Assembly: GCA_963703555.1 (NCBI GenBank)
Contig: CAVPEV010000049.1
Location: forward strand, 1-39,080
Source of the DNA: CAVPEV01 sp963703555
GTDB lineage: Bacteria > Actinomycetota > Actinomycetes > Actinomycetales > Cellulomonadaceae
Direction: 5' to 3'
Length of the DNA stretch: 39,080 nt
Below, piece by piece: positions 1-7,362 of this stretch. Position 1 is the first letter of the stretch. Every line of letters starts with the position of its first letter. A model generated the notes under the pieces. That model was not told the origin of the DNA. It did no database searches and worked only from the letters and a program-made list of their open reading frames with translations. Position numbers and translations under genes: made by a program.

Positions 1-17
1 CAGGTTTTCGGCCGCTG

Positions 18-992
18 CTATGCGGGTTGCGGCTCTCGGTTGAGGGTCGCGTAGTGGGCTTGCTCGTACTCCACTGGCGGGACGTTGCCCAGGGTCGAGT
101 GGAGCCTTCGGTTGTTGTACCACTCGACCCAGCCGGCTGTCGCGAACTCCACGTCGGCGATCGTCTTGTAGGGGCCGGTGTGGAACACGGTTGTGCGGAT
201 GCACTCGGCCTTGTAGAGCCCGTTGATGCTCTCCATCAGTGCGTTGTCGTAGGCATCGCCGACGGTCCCGATCGAGGGCCGGATGCCCTCGAGAGCGAGG
301 TGCTCGTTCAGGCGCACGGACGTGTACTGGGACCCGGCGTCGCTGTGGTGGATCAGCTCCCCGGGGTGGGCGGGGTGGCCCTCGCGGTCCCGCTGCCACA
401 ACGCCATGCGCAGCGGGACCATGACCAGGTCGGTGGCCTTGGAGGTCGACGCGTGCCAGGACACGATCCGTTGGGAGAACACGTCGAGGATGAATGCGAC
501 GTAGACCCAGCCGGCCCAGGTGCGGCAGTACGTGAAGTCGGTGACCCACACCAGGTTCGGTGCCGACGCGGTGAACTGCCGGTTCAGCAGGTCCCCGGCA
601 CGGATGCCGTCCTTGGCCTGGATCGTGGTGCGCAGGTGCTTGTCGCGGCGCACCCCGGCCAGGCCCAGTGCCCGCATCGCCCGGTCGACCGCGCCCCGCG
701 AGGCGTCCGGAACGCTCGTACGGCGCAGGTGCGCGGTCATCTTGCGCCGCCCATACAGGCCCTCCGGGGCCAGCACTCGCTGCCCGGCGGCGTCGGTGGT
801 CCACGCCGCGTTCCGGACCGCGTCCAGCACGTGGGCGTCAGTGAGCGTGCGGGCGGCGACCCGCCCACGGGCCGACCGCCACGACCGGTAGGTCCGTGCG
901 GCGATCTGGCAGCCCTGCTCGCGCAGGACCCGGCAGATCGACTCGACCGCGTGACCCTCGGCCCTCATCGTGTCGATGAACCCCATGATCAT
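18..992 (-). CDS. IS3-family transposase OrfB (DDE integrase domain)
   Basis: This protein of 324 residues is the catalytic half of an IS3 transposase. The N-terminal third is an HTH_21-like region, and the C-terminal part is an rve-type RNase H fold. The three acidic catalytic positions are visible as the Asp in VWVTDFTY, the Asp in HHSDAGSQYTS and the Glu in YDNALMESING, followed by YNNRRLHSTLG, which is typical of the family. Its ATG overlaps the orfA stop as ATGA at 989-992. In the family, active transposase is usually an OrfAB fusion made by -1 frameshifting, and the TTTTC run near 1022-1027 is a possible slip site. The frame is intact, but its partner orfA is interrupted, so this copy should not move unless helped in trans. 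Confidence 0.95.
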   Translation of the reverse strand: MIMGFIDTMRAEGHAVESICRVLREQGCQIAARTYRSWRSARGRVAARTLTDAHVLDAVRNAAWTTDAAGQRVLAPEGLYGRRKMTAHLRRTSVPDASRGAVDRAMRALGLAGVRRDKHLRTTIQAKDGIRAGDLLNRQFTASAPNLVWVTDFTYCRTWAGWVYVAFILDVFSQRIVSWHASTSKATDLVMVPLRMALWQRDREGHPAHPGELIHHSDAGSQYTSVRLNEHLALEGIRPSIGTVGDAYDNALMESINGLYKAECIRTTVFHTGPYKTIADVEFATAGWVEWYNNRRLHSTLGNVPPVEYEQAHYATLNREPQPA

Positions 993-1253
993 CGGTTGCG
1001 GGGGTCGAGTTCCCCCACGAAGAAAACCGTCGCCGCCTTCAAGATCGCGTTGTCCTCCTCCAGCCGGCGGACCTTCGCCTTCAGCGTCTTGATCTCAGCG
1101 AGGTCCTCGCTGTTCACCCCGGTACGAGCACCCGTGTCGATGTCGGCCTGGGCGACCCACCGACGCACCGACTCCCGGCTCACCCCCAGCTGCTTGGCGA
1201 CCGCGAACGACGCCGCCGTCACGTTCTGATACTCCCCGAGGTGGTCGTTGACC
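989..1253 (-). pseudogene. IS3 orfA, 3' portion, interrupted by IS66
   Basis: This is the downstream part of the outer element's orfA. It encodes the second half of a helix-turn-helix (AVAKQLGVSRESVRRWV) and a leucine-zipper-like coiled coil (EIKTLKAKVRRLEEDNAILKAA), then ends in a TGA that overlaps orfB. It has no proper start of its own. An in-frame GTG at 1222 could open a 77-residue ORF lacking the first HTH helix. Joining base 4199 to base 1253 on the minus strand gives one frame of 312 bases (103 residues) that reads RAVRLV then NDHLGEYQ, a normal OrfA N-terminus. The break is therefore an insertion and not decay. Confidence 0.92.
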
Positions 1254-1438
1254 GTAACTGGTCAGGTCTTTCTTAGAGGTGCTTCGTGGATCCGGATGTG
1301 CTAATTGTTGGTGGGCGCATTGGCAGGGCTGTCGGTTAACACCGAGTTCAGAGGTCACCGAGTGCCCGTCCGTCCTTACTTCGACGAACATCGGCGTGTC
1401 GAGCCCGGTAGATTGTGCGATGCTGAGACAATTCTTTC

Positions 1439-2667
1439 ATGAGCGCACCGACCTATGCCGAGCTGGCAGAAATGGTCGCGGTGCTGACAGGGGGACTCGC
1501 CGCCCTGGAAGACAGGAACACGGCTCTGGCCGATGAGGTCTGCGCGTTGCGCCAGGAGAACCTCACGCTTCGAGCCCGCGTCAGCGAGCTGGAGGCTCAG
1601 GCGGGGACGAGCTCGCGCAACTCCTCCCAACCGCCGTCCCTGGACGGGCTGGGCAAACCGGCTCCCAGGTCGTTGCGCCGGCCCTCGGGGCGCCGCCCCG
1701 GCGGGCAGGGCGGCCACGAAGGTAAGACCCTGCGTCAGGTCGAGGTCCCGGACGAGGTCGTGGTGCACGAACCACCCAGCTGCACCAGGTGCGGGGCCGA
1801 CCTGGCCGACGCGCCGGTGACAGGTACTCGACGGACCCAGGTGTTCGACATCGCCCCGATCAAGATCCACGTCGTCGAGCACCAGATGCGCTCGCGCCGG
1901 TGCGTGTGCGGGACCCTCACCCGCGCCGGCGCCCCCGAGCAGGCCGACGCGCCCGTGCAGTACGGGCCGGTGGCCCGGGCGGTCATGGTCTACCTGTTCC
2001 AGGGCCAGTTCCTGTCCAGGATCCGCACCGCCGACGCCCTCTCGGAGATCTTCAACGCCCCCGTCAGTGCGGCCACCGTCGCAGCAGCGGTCACTCGCGC
2101 CGCCGGTGACCTGCGCCCGTTCCTGTCCCAGGTCACCGCCCAGCTCGCCGCCTCGGGCCTGGCGCACTTCGACGAGACCGGGCTGCGCTGCCAAGGGCGC
2201 CTGGCCTGGTTGCACTCGGCCTGCAACCAGGCCTTCGCGCTGCTGTACGCCCACCCCAGGCGCGGCAAGGTGGCGATGGACGCGATGGGGGTGCTGCCCA
2301 CCTTCACCGGCACCGCCGTGCACGACGCGTTCGCACCCTACGACCGCTACCCCCACGCCACCCACGCCCTGTGCGCGGCCCACGTCCTGCGCGAGCTGCA
2401 AGCCGTCCAGGACTACCACCGCCAGCAGCCCAGCCCCGGCCCGTGGTGCTGGGCCGAGCAGGCCGCCACCGCACTACGGACCCTCATCACGGCGGCCGAC
2501 CAGGCCAACACCGCCGGCCACCCGGTCGACCCCCGCGTCCTGGCCGAACAACGGCGCCTGATCAGCCACAGCGCCACCATCGCCCAGAGCACCACCCCGG
2601 CCAACAAGATCGAACGAAAACACCGGGCCCTGGCCCGGCGCCTGACCAGAAGACTCCAGGACTACCT
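1439..2667 (+). pseudogene. IS66-family transposase (TnpC-like), 5' portion
   Basis: This encodes the first ~409 residues of an IS66 transposase. In order there are an N-terminal coiled coil (residues ~20-57), a basic Gly/Arg stretch with the family signature GRRPGGQGGHEGKTL, a zinc-ribbon-like CTRCGADL...CVCG, and the catalytic region with FDETGLR and LCAAHVLREL. Reading stops at a TGA at 2675-2677 that belongs to the inserted IS3 end. Bridging 2667 to 3948 restores one frame of 1464 bases (487 residues), with the junction reading QDYLIRFATDP as in intact family members. The ATG at 1439 follows a poor ribosome site. Confidence 0.92.
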
Positions 2668-2711
2668 ACTGGACTGAGGGACGAAATTCGGACCGCATTA
2701 TTGGCTGATTC

Positions 2712-3596
2712 TTATGCTGCTTGGTGCGTGGCGTACCACTCGTCCTCGACCTCGTCGGGTGTGCGGTATCCCAGGGCCGAGTGCAGTCGCTTGTGATTGT
2801 AGCGCAGTTCGATCCACTTGGTGATGTCCGCGATCGCTCGCGCTCGGGTGGGGTAGGACGTGCGGTGGACACGTTCGTTCTTCAGGGTCGCGTTGAATGA
2901 TTCTGCCCACGCGTTGTCATAGCAGATCCCGGTACGACCGACCGAACGGGTGACGCCGTTCGCCTTCGCGTACTTCGCGAAATCATCACTCGTATATTGC
3001 GTTCCGCGGTCGGAGTGAAAAATGGTGAGACCGGGTCGGGTGCGACCATTACGCACGGCCATGTCCAACGCCTCGATGATCAGCTCGGTGCGCATGTGCT
3101 CGGCCATCGCATATCCCACGGCCTTCTTCGTGGCGCAGTCCAGGACGGTGGCCAGATACACCCAGCCGGCCCAGGTGCGGATGTAGGTGATGTCCCCGAC
3201 GAGCTTGGTCCCGGGATCGGTCGCGGCAAAGTCCCGGCCGAGCAGGTCGGGCAGCTCACCGGCGTCCGAGCTGATCGTGGTCACCGGACCCTTCTTCCGC
3301 GGCTGAGCGGCGACAAGGCCCAGTTCGGCCATGATCGACCGGACCGTCTGGGGGTCGGCGTGGCGCCCGACACGGGCCAGGGCGGCGTGGATCCGCCGGT
3401 ACCCGTAGGTCCCGTCGGAGTCGGCGAACAGGTAGGCGATCACCTCACCGAGCTCGGCGCGCCACGCTGCGGTCGCCGAGGGACCGCGGGACTTCCAGTG
3501 GTAGTACCCCGAGGTGGACACCTTCGCCCACCGGCACATGTTGGCCACCGAGTAGTTGCCTTCCTCACCATTGATGAACGCGTACTTGACGCTCAC
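2712..3596 (-). CDS. IS3-family transposase OrfB of the inner element
   Basis: This protein of 294 residues is a catalytic OrfB, distinct from the outer element's OrfB. HTH_21-like motifs (GYYHWKSRG, TYGYRRIHAAL) are followed by an rve domain with the catalytic Asp in LVGDITYIRTW, the Asp in IFHSDRGTQYTS and the Glu in YDNAWAESFNATLK. The C-terminus reads YNHKRLHSALGYRTPDE. The GTG start overlaps the orfA TGA (GTGA at 3593-3596). With both frames intact and ends present, this is the IS3 copy in the window most likely to be active. Confidence 0.95.
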   Translation of the reverse strand: MSVKYAFINGEEGNYSVANMCRWAKVSTSGYYHWKSRGPSATAAWRAELGEVIAYLFADSDGTYGYRRIHAALARVGRHADPQTVRSIMAELGLVAAQPRKKGPVTTISSDAGELPDLLGRDFAATDPGTKLVGDITYIRTWAGWVYLATVLDCATKKAVGYAMAEHMRTELIIEALDMAVRNGRTRPGLTIFHSDRGTQYTSDDFAKYAKANGVTRSVGRTGICYDNAWAESFNATLKNERVHRTSYPTRARAIADITKWIELRYNHKRLHSALGYRTPDEVEDEWYATHQAA

Positions 3597-3877
3597 CTGT
3601 ACTCCTTGGCGAAGAAGGCCGCCGCTTTTCCCAGGAACTCACGCTCCTGACGCAGCTCGCGGACTTCCTTGCGCAACCGCTCCAGCTCGGCCCGTTCAGG
3701 CTCGCTGATCGTCGCCATCACCTCCGGGTGCGCACGCCGGTAGGCGTTCACCCAGTTCCGCAACGTCTCCGGGCCGACACCAAACTCACGAGCCACATCC
3801 GCGACCGTCCGCGAGGAATCAATCACCGCGCGCACGACCTGCTCACGAAACTCCGGGGAGAACTTCTTCGGAGCCAT
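3593..3877 (-). CDS. IS3-family transposase OrfA of the inner element
   Basis: This 94-residue DNA-binding subunit has a helix-turn-helix (FSPEFREQVVRAVIDSSRTVADVAREFGV in outline, then GPETLRNWV) followed by a coiled coil rich in Leu, Glu and Arg (ERAELERLRKEVRELRQE). The ATG at 3877 is chosen over an upstream in-frame start because GGAGGTGAT sits just ahead of it and MAPKKFSPEF is the usual family N-terminus. It overlaps orfB by four bases. KAAAFFAKEY near the end is where frameshifting into orfB normally occurs. Confidence 0.93.
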   Translation of the reverse strand: MAPKKFSPEFREQVVRAVIDSSRTVADVAREFGVGPETLRNWVNAYRRAHPEVMATISEPERAELERLRKEVRELRQEREFLGKAAAFFAKEYR

Positions 3878-3947
3878 CCAGATCACCTCCATCAAATCCC
3901 AAAGCATTCTACCTTGGGGACGATGATCCGAAAACAATCCCTCACCT

Positions 3948-4182
3948 CATACGCTTCGCCACCGACCCCGCCGTCCCCGCCACCAACAACGCCGCCGAAC
4001 AGCAAATCCGGATGGTCAAGATCCGACAGAAAGTCTCCGGCACCATGCGCACCCTCAAAGGAGCCCAAGACTTCGCCGCCATCCGCTCCTACACCGCCAC
4101 CGCCGCCAAGCACGGCATCACCATGCTCGACGCCCTCACCCGCCTGACCAGCCACAACACCTGGTACCCCACCACCACCTGA
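3948..4182 (+). pseudogene. IS66-family transposase, 3' portion
   Basis: This encodes the last ~78 residues of the IS66 transposase, separated from the rest by the inner IS3. It contains the family's C-terminal catalytic signature, TNNAAEQQIRMVKIRQKVSG, with the glutamate of the DDE triad, then MRTLKGAQDFAAIRSY and a C-terminus ending shortly before the right inverted repeat. It has no start codon or ribosome site and cannot be expressed alone. The frame is intact through to the TGA at 4180-4182, so the split looks recent. Confidence 0.92.
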
Positions 4183-4190
4183 CCAGTTGC

Positions 4191-4245
4191 CGGCGACCAA
4201 CCTCACCGCACGCGCCCTCAACTCCGGATCGATCTTCTTCGGCAT
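4191..4245 (-). pseudogene. IS3 orfA, 5' portion, separated by IS66
   Basis: This is the first part of the outer IS3 orfA. ATG at 4245 is preceded by AGGAGG at 4252-4257 on the minus strand. It reads MPKKIDPELRARAVRLV, the usual OrfA start, then runs into the IS66 end. Its frame continues exactly at 1253 when IS66 and one copy of the 8-bp duplication are removed. Translation of the broken gene would add a glycine-rich tail read from the IS66 terminus. Confidence 0.92.
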
Positions 4246-4288
4246 GACGACATCCTCCTGGACTCAAACAGGAGCGGCATCAAACCTG

Positions 4289-4659
4289 CGGCGCTTCAGT
4301 GAGCAGCCTTCCAAGGCCACGCTCGTCCTCAGACACCACCCGGTGGTCCCGCTCCTGCCGAACACCGTCCTGCGGTAACCAACCCGCGAATATCTCTAAT
4401 GGTTCCTGGCTGGCCTGGGGCTGGCTGGCAGGCTGGTGCCGGACCCGCCGGGCGTGACTCTGCGCATATCTGCCCCGCGCCGCGGTGGCTTGAGTCTGAC
4501 TCGTCCGCCAGGCGGGGCCGGCACCGGCCCGCCCGTAGCGATGGCTTGATAGAAGGTCGTCCAACCGGAGACGGTTGTGACTCTTAGAGATCTGCCCCGC
4601 AACGACTTCACCCGGGCCGGGCACCGCACGGAACCCCGCCTGGAAGGAGAGAAACCACG
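4289..4659 (+). ncRNA. Left-end region of the IS110 element: possible bridge RNA
   Basis: These 371 bases between the IS3 right end and the IS110 recombinase contain no credible gene. In IS110-group elements the non-coding left end upstream of the recombinase encodes a structured bridge RNA that guides target and donor recognition, and that is the position of this stretch. Structure is visible: CAACCG-GAGA-CGGTTG (4562-4577) is a perfect stem-loop, and GCGGGGCCGG/CCGGCCCGC (4512-4532) is a stem with one bulged base. A direct repeat, GTGACTCT-N5/6-ATCTGCCCCGC, occurs at about 4454-4480 and 4576-4600. The exact left end of the element and the RNA limits cannot be set from this copy, and part of the stretch may lie outside the element. 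Confidence 0.4.
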
Positions 4660-5730
4660 TTGACCATCGTCGCAGACGCGTACACATACGTCGTCGGGGT
4701 TGATACCCACGCCCGCACGCACAGCTACCTGATCCTCGAGGCCGCGACCGGCCGCCGGATCGCCGAGGACACGTTTCCGGCCAGCCCCGCCGGGATCCGC
4801 CGGGCGATCGCCTGGATCGCCCGGCGCACCCAGGACGGCACCGTGCTGGTGGCCGCCGAGGGCACCGGCTCCTACGGCGCCGGCCTGGCCCGGGAACTGG
4901 ACGTAGCCGGTCTCGAGGTCGTCGAGGCCCGGCCGCCGAAGCGCGCACAGCAGGCCGGGAAGGGCAAGTCCGACCTGATCGACGCGCACGCCGCCGCGGC
5001 CAGCGTCCTACCCCAGGACACCGCGCAGCTGATCCGGCCTCGTGCCGGGAAGCTGCGCTCGGCGCTGCGGGTGCTGCTGACGGCCCGGAGGGCCATGGAC
5101 CACCAGCGCACGGCCGATCGCAACGCCCTGACCGCGCTGGTACGCATCATCGGCCTCGGCATCGACGCCCGCCGGCCCCTCAGTGACAAGCTGATCGCCC
5201 AGATCGCCGCTTGGCGGGCGCATCCCAGCGACGACGTTGAGGAGGCCACCGCACGGGCCGAGGCCACCCGGCTGGCCGCCAGCGTCCTGACGCTCAGCGC
5301 GCAACTGGAGGACAACATGGCCGCCCTGCACCGCCACACCGACGAGCTCGCCCCCGGACTGACCGACACCCCAGGCATCGGGCCGGTGACCGCGGCCGTG
5401 TTCCTGACCGCGTACTCCCACCGCGGCCGGGTCCGCTCCGAGGCCGCGTTCGCGGCCCTGGCCGGCGCCGCCCCGATCCCGGCCTCCTCGGGCAACACGA
5501 TCCGGTACCGGCTCAGCCGCCACGGCGACCGGCAACTCAACAGCGCCCTGGAGATCGTCGCCCGAGCCCGCCTGGCCTTCGACCCCGACACCCGCGCGTA
5601 CCACCAACGCCGCGTGGCCGAGGGCAAGACGCCACGTGAGATCCGCCGCATGCTCAAGCGCTACATCGCCCGGCAGATCTACCGCCGCCTCACCGCCCTC
5701 ACGACCGCGGCGGCTTTACAGCACCCATAG
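4660..5730 (+). CDS. IS110-family recombinase/transposase
   Basis: This 356-residue DEDD-type recombinase has an N-terminal RuvC-like domain with Asp15 (VVGVDTHARTH), Glu67 (VAAEGTGSYG) and Asp105/Asp108 (KSDLIDAH). A helical linker is followed by a C-terminal transposase_20 domain with the helix-hairpin-helix-like DTPGIGPVTAAVFL and the AAPIPASSGNT motif, which contains the catalytic serine candidates 276/277. The start is TTG at 4660 behind GAAGGAGAG, and no better start lies downstream. Members use a bridge RNA and leave no inverted repeats or target duplication, consistent with none being found here. The reading frame is complete. Confidence 0.93.
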   Translation: MTIVADAYTYVVGVDTHARTHSYLILEAATGRRIAEDTFPASPAGIRRAIAWIARRTQDGTVLVAAEGTGSYGAGLARELDVAGLEVVEARPPKRAQQAGKGKSDLIDAHAAAASVLPQDTAQLIRPRAGKLRSALRVLLTARRAMDHQRTADRNALTALVRIIGLGIDARRPLSDKLIAQIAAWRAHPSDDVEEATARAEATRLAASVLTLSAQLEDNMAALHRHTDELAPGLTDTPGIGPVTAAVFLTAYSHRGRVRSEAAFAALAGAAPIPASSGNTIRYRLSRHGDRQLNSALEIVARARLAFDPDTRAYHQRRVAEGKTPREIRRMLKRYIARQIYRRLTALTTAAALQHP

Positions 5731-5797
5731 AAGGGTCAGAACCGACCGCGCGTCGACAACGACACGCTGCACCCGCCAACGGCCGTGACGACAAGAG

Positions 5798-5833
5798 AGG
5801 CGCCCGCCCGAACGACGGCTCGGGTGGGCGCCT
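5798..5833 (-). terminator. Hairpin terminator after the arabinoside operon
   Basis: AGGCGCCCGCCCGA (5798-5811) pairs with TCGGGTGGGCGCCT (5820-5833) over 14 bases with one G-T type mismatch and an 8-base loop. It lies 33 bases beyond the stop of the GH51 gene, the last gene of the minus-strand operon. There is no clean T tract, as is usual in high-GC genomes. It could also stop readthrough from the IS110 gene on the plus strand. Confidence 0.75.
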
Positions 5834-5865
5834 CACCCTGCCCCTTGACAGGAACAACCCACATA

Positions 5866-7362
5866 TCAGGCCAGCAGCGTCACCCGGGTCCACGATCCCG
5901 GCTGCAGGTCGATCGCCGCACCAGCGTCCGACAGCTCCACCGGGGTGTCACGCGGCGCCCACGCCGCCTCATCGGAGCCCGCCGCAGCCCCGGGGCCGCC
6001 GACCGCCATCGACACCGCGGTCGCCGTGCGCACGGCCGGGAGGCCCTGCGTCGCGACGGTCAGCCGCACCGCGTCCACCGGCGACCGGTTGACGGTGAAC
6101 ACGCTCGTCGTGCCGCTCGCCTCGTCCCAGGTGGCTACCGTGTCGACCATCGGGATCTCGCCGAACTCCGCCGTCGACATGGTCGGCCCCTCCGCCGCCG
6201 CCTGCAGCACCACACCCTGGGCGCCCTCGGCCGTCAGCGAGAACGGCGCGAAGATCGGCTGCCGCCAGGCGGCGCCGCCGGGCTCGGTGCGGATCGGGGC
6301 GATCACGTTGACCAGCTGCGCGAGGCACGCGACGCCGACGCGGTCGGCGTGCTTCAGCAGTGACACCAGCAGGCCTCCGACCACCACCGCGTCCACCACG
6401 CCGAAGTCGTTCTCGACGATCCGCGGGGCCACCGCCCAGTCCAGGGAGTCCTCGCCACCGAAGTCGTCCTGGAACCACACGTTCCACTCGTCGAAGGACA
6501 GCCGCAGCCGCTTGCGGCTCTGCAGCCGGGCGCCCACCGCGTCCGCGGTGGCCGCGACCGCCTCGATGAACCGGTCCATGTCGACGCCCGAGGCCAGGTA
6601 GCTGGTGACGTCGTCGCCGTGCTGCTCGTAGTAGGCGTGCAGGGAGATGTAGTCGATGACGTCGTAGCAGTGCTCCAGGACGGTGGACTCCCAGGTGCCG
6701 AAGGTGGGCATCTTCGAGTTGCTCGACCCGCACGCCACCAGCTCGATGGTCGGGTCCAGGCGCTTCATCGCCTTGCCGGTCTCCTCCGCGAGCCGGCCGT
6801 ACTCCTCGGCGGTCTTGTGCCCGATCTGCCACGGGCCGTCCATCTCGTTGCCCAGGCACCACAGCTTCACGTCGTGCGGCTCGGCGTGGCCGTTGGCTAC
6901 CCGCTGGTCCGCGAGCGCGGTGCCGGCCTCGCTGTTGCAGTACTCGAGCAGATCGACGGCCTCCGTGACGCCACGCGTGCCGAGGTTGACGGCGACCATG
7001 GGCTCGACGCCGGCCCGGCGGGACCAGTCGACGAACTCGTCGATGCCAAACTGGTTGGTCTCGATCGACCGCCACGCCAGCTCGCGCCGCACGGGCCGCT
7101 GCTCCTTGGGCCCGACCCCGTCCTCCCAGCGGTAGTCGGAGACGAAGTTTCCGCCGGGGTACCGGATGGTCGACACGCCGAGCTCGCCGGTGAGGGCCAG
7201 CACGTCCTTGCGGAACCCGTCCTGGTCGGCCAGCGGGTGTTCGGGCTCGTAGATGCCGGTGTAGACGCAGCGGCCCATGTGCTCCACGAAGGACCCGAAC
7301 AGCCGTCGGTCCACGGGGGCGACGGTGAAGCTCGGGTCGACGACGATCCTGGCCTGGTTCAT
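5866..7362 (-). CDS. GH51 alpha-L-arabinofuranosidase
   Basis: This 498-residue enzyme should release terminal arabinofuranose from arabinoxylan or arabinan oligomers. It shows the GH51 landmarks: FGSFVEHMGRCVYTGIYEP near the N-terminus, RYPGGNFVSDYRWEDG, the acid/base Glu173 in CLGNEMDGPWQ, and the nucleophile Glu292 in FDEWNVW. The C-terminus is the expected beta-sandwich. No signal peptide is visible, so it is probably cytoplasmic and works on imported oligosaccharides. The ATG at 7362 overlaps the stop of the upstream GH1-like gene (ATGA), which indicates translational coupling. An open frame continues upstream but is only a shadow of that gene. Confidence 0.93.
   Translation of the reverse strand: MNQARIVVDPSFTVAPVDRRLFGSFVEHMGRCVYTGIYEPEHPLADQDGFRKDVLALTGELGVSTIRYPGGNFVSDYRWEDGVGPKEQRPVRRELAWRSIETNQFGIDEFVDWSRRAGVEPMVAVNLGTRGVTEAVDLLEYCNSEAGTALADQRVANGHAEPHDVKLWCLGNEMDGPWQIGHKTAEEYGRLAEETGKAMKRLDPTIELVACGSSNSKMPTFGTWESTVLEHCYDVIDYISLHAYYEQHGDDVTSYLASGVDMDRFIEAVAATADAVGARLQSRKRLRLSFDEWNVWFQDDFGGEDSLDWAVAPRIVENDFGVVDAVVVGGLLVSLLKHADRVGVACLAQLVNVIAPIRTEPGGAAWRQPIFAPFSLTAEGAQGVVLQAAAEGPTMSTAEFGEIPMVDTVATWDEASGTTSVFTVNRSPVDAVRLTVATQGLPAVRTATAVSMAVGGPGAAAGSDEAAWAPRDTPVELSDAGAAIDLQPGSWTRVTLLA

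Larger units (their letters stand above)
2668..3944 (-). mobile_element. IS3-family element (inner) inserted in the IS66 transposase
   Basis: This is the innermost element. Inverted repeats begin TGAGGGA at 2675 and, on the other strand, TGAGGGA from 3944 inward. They share TTCGGA a few bases further in (TGAGGGA-N5-TTCGGA on both sides). The flanking direct repeat CCT (2665-2667 and 3945-3947, or ACCT if 3944 is counted) fits the 3-4 bp duplications of IS3 relatives, and rejoining 2667 to 3948 restores the IS66 frame. Seven bases (ACTGGAC, 2668-2674) lie between the left direct repeat and the left inverted repeat. The element encodes orfA and orfB, both intact. Confidence 0.9.
1254..4190 (+). 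mobile_element. IS66-family element inserted in IS3 orfA, itself split by a second IS3
   Basis: The terminal inverted repeats are GTAACTGGTCAGGT at 1254-1267 and the reverse complement GCAACTGGTCAGGT at 4177-4190, identical at 13 of 14 bases. The flanking 8-mers are CGTTGACC (1246-1253) and CGGCGACC (4191-4198), identical at 6 of 8. Eight bases is the usual IS66-family target duplication length. The element carries a single tnpC-like transposase gene and no visible tnpA or tnpB. Without the inner IS3 it would be about 1.66 kb. The 185 bases upstream of the transposase (1254-1438) show no gene. Confidence 0.92.
1..4288 (-). mobile_element. IS3-family element (outer), split by a nested IS66 element
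   Basis: This is the outermost of three nested elements. Imperfect terminal inverted repeats are visible: bases 1-19 match the reverse complement of 4270-4288 at 15 of 19 positions, both ends reading CAGGTTT inward. The element encodes orfA and orfB of an IS3-type transposase on the minus strand. OrfA is cut in two by the insert at 1254-4190. Removing the insert and one target duplication gives a continuous element of about 1.35 kb, normal for the family. The left tip lies at or just before the window edge, so the flanking target duplication cannot be checked. Confidence 0.85.
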
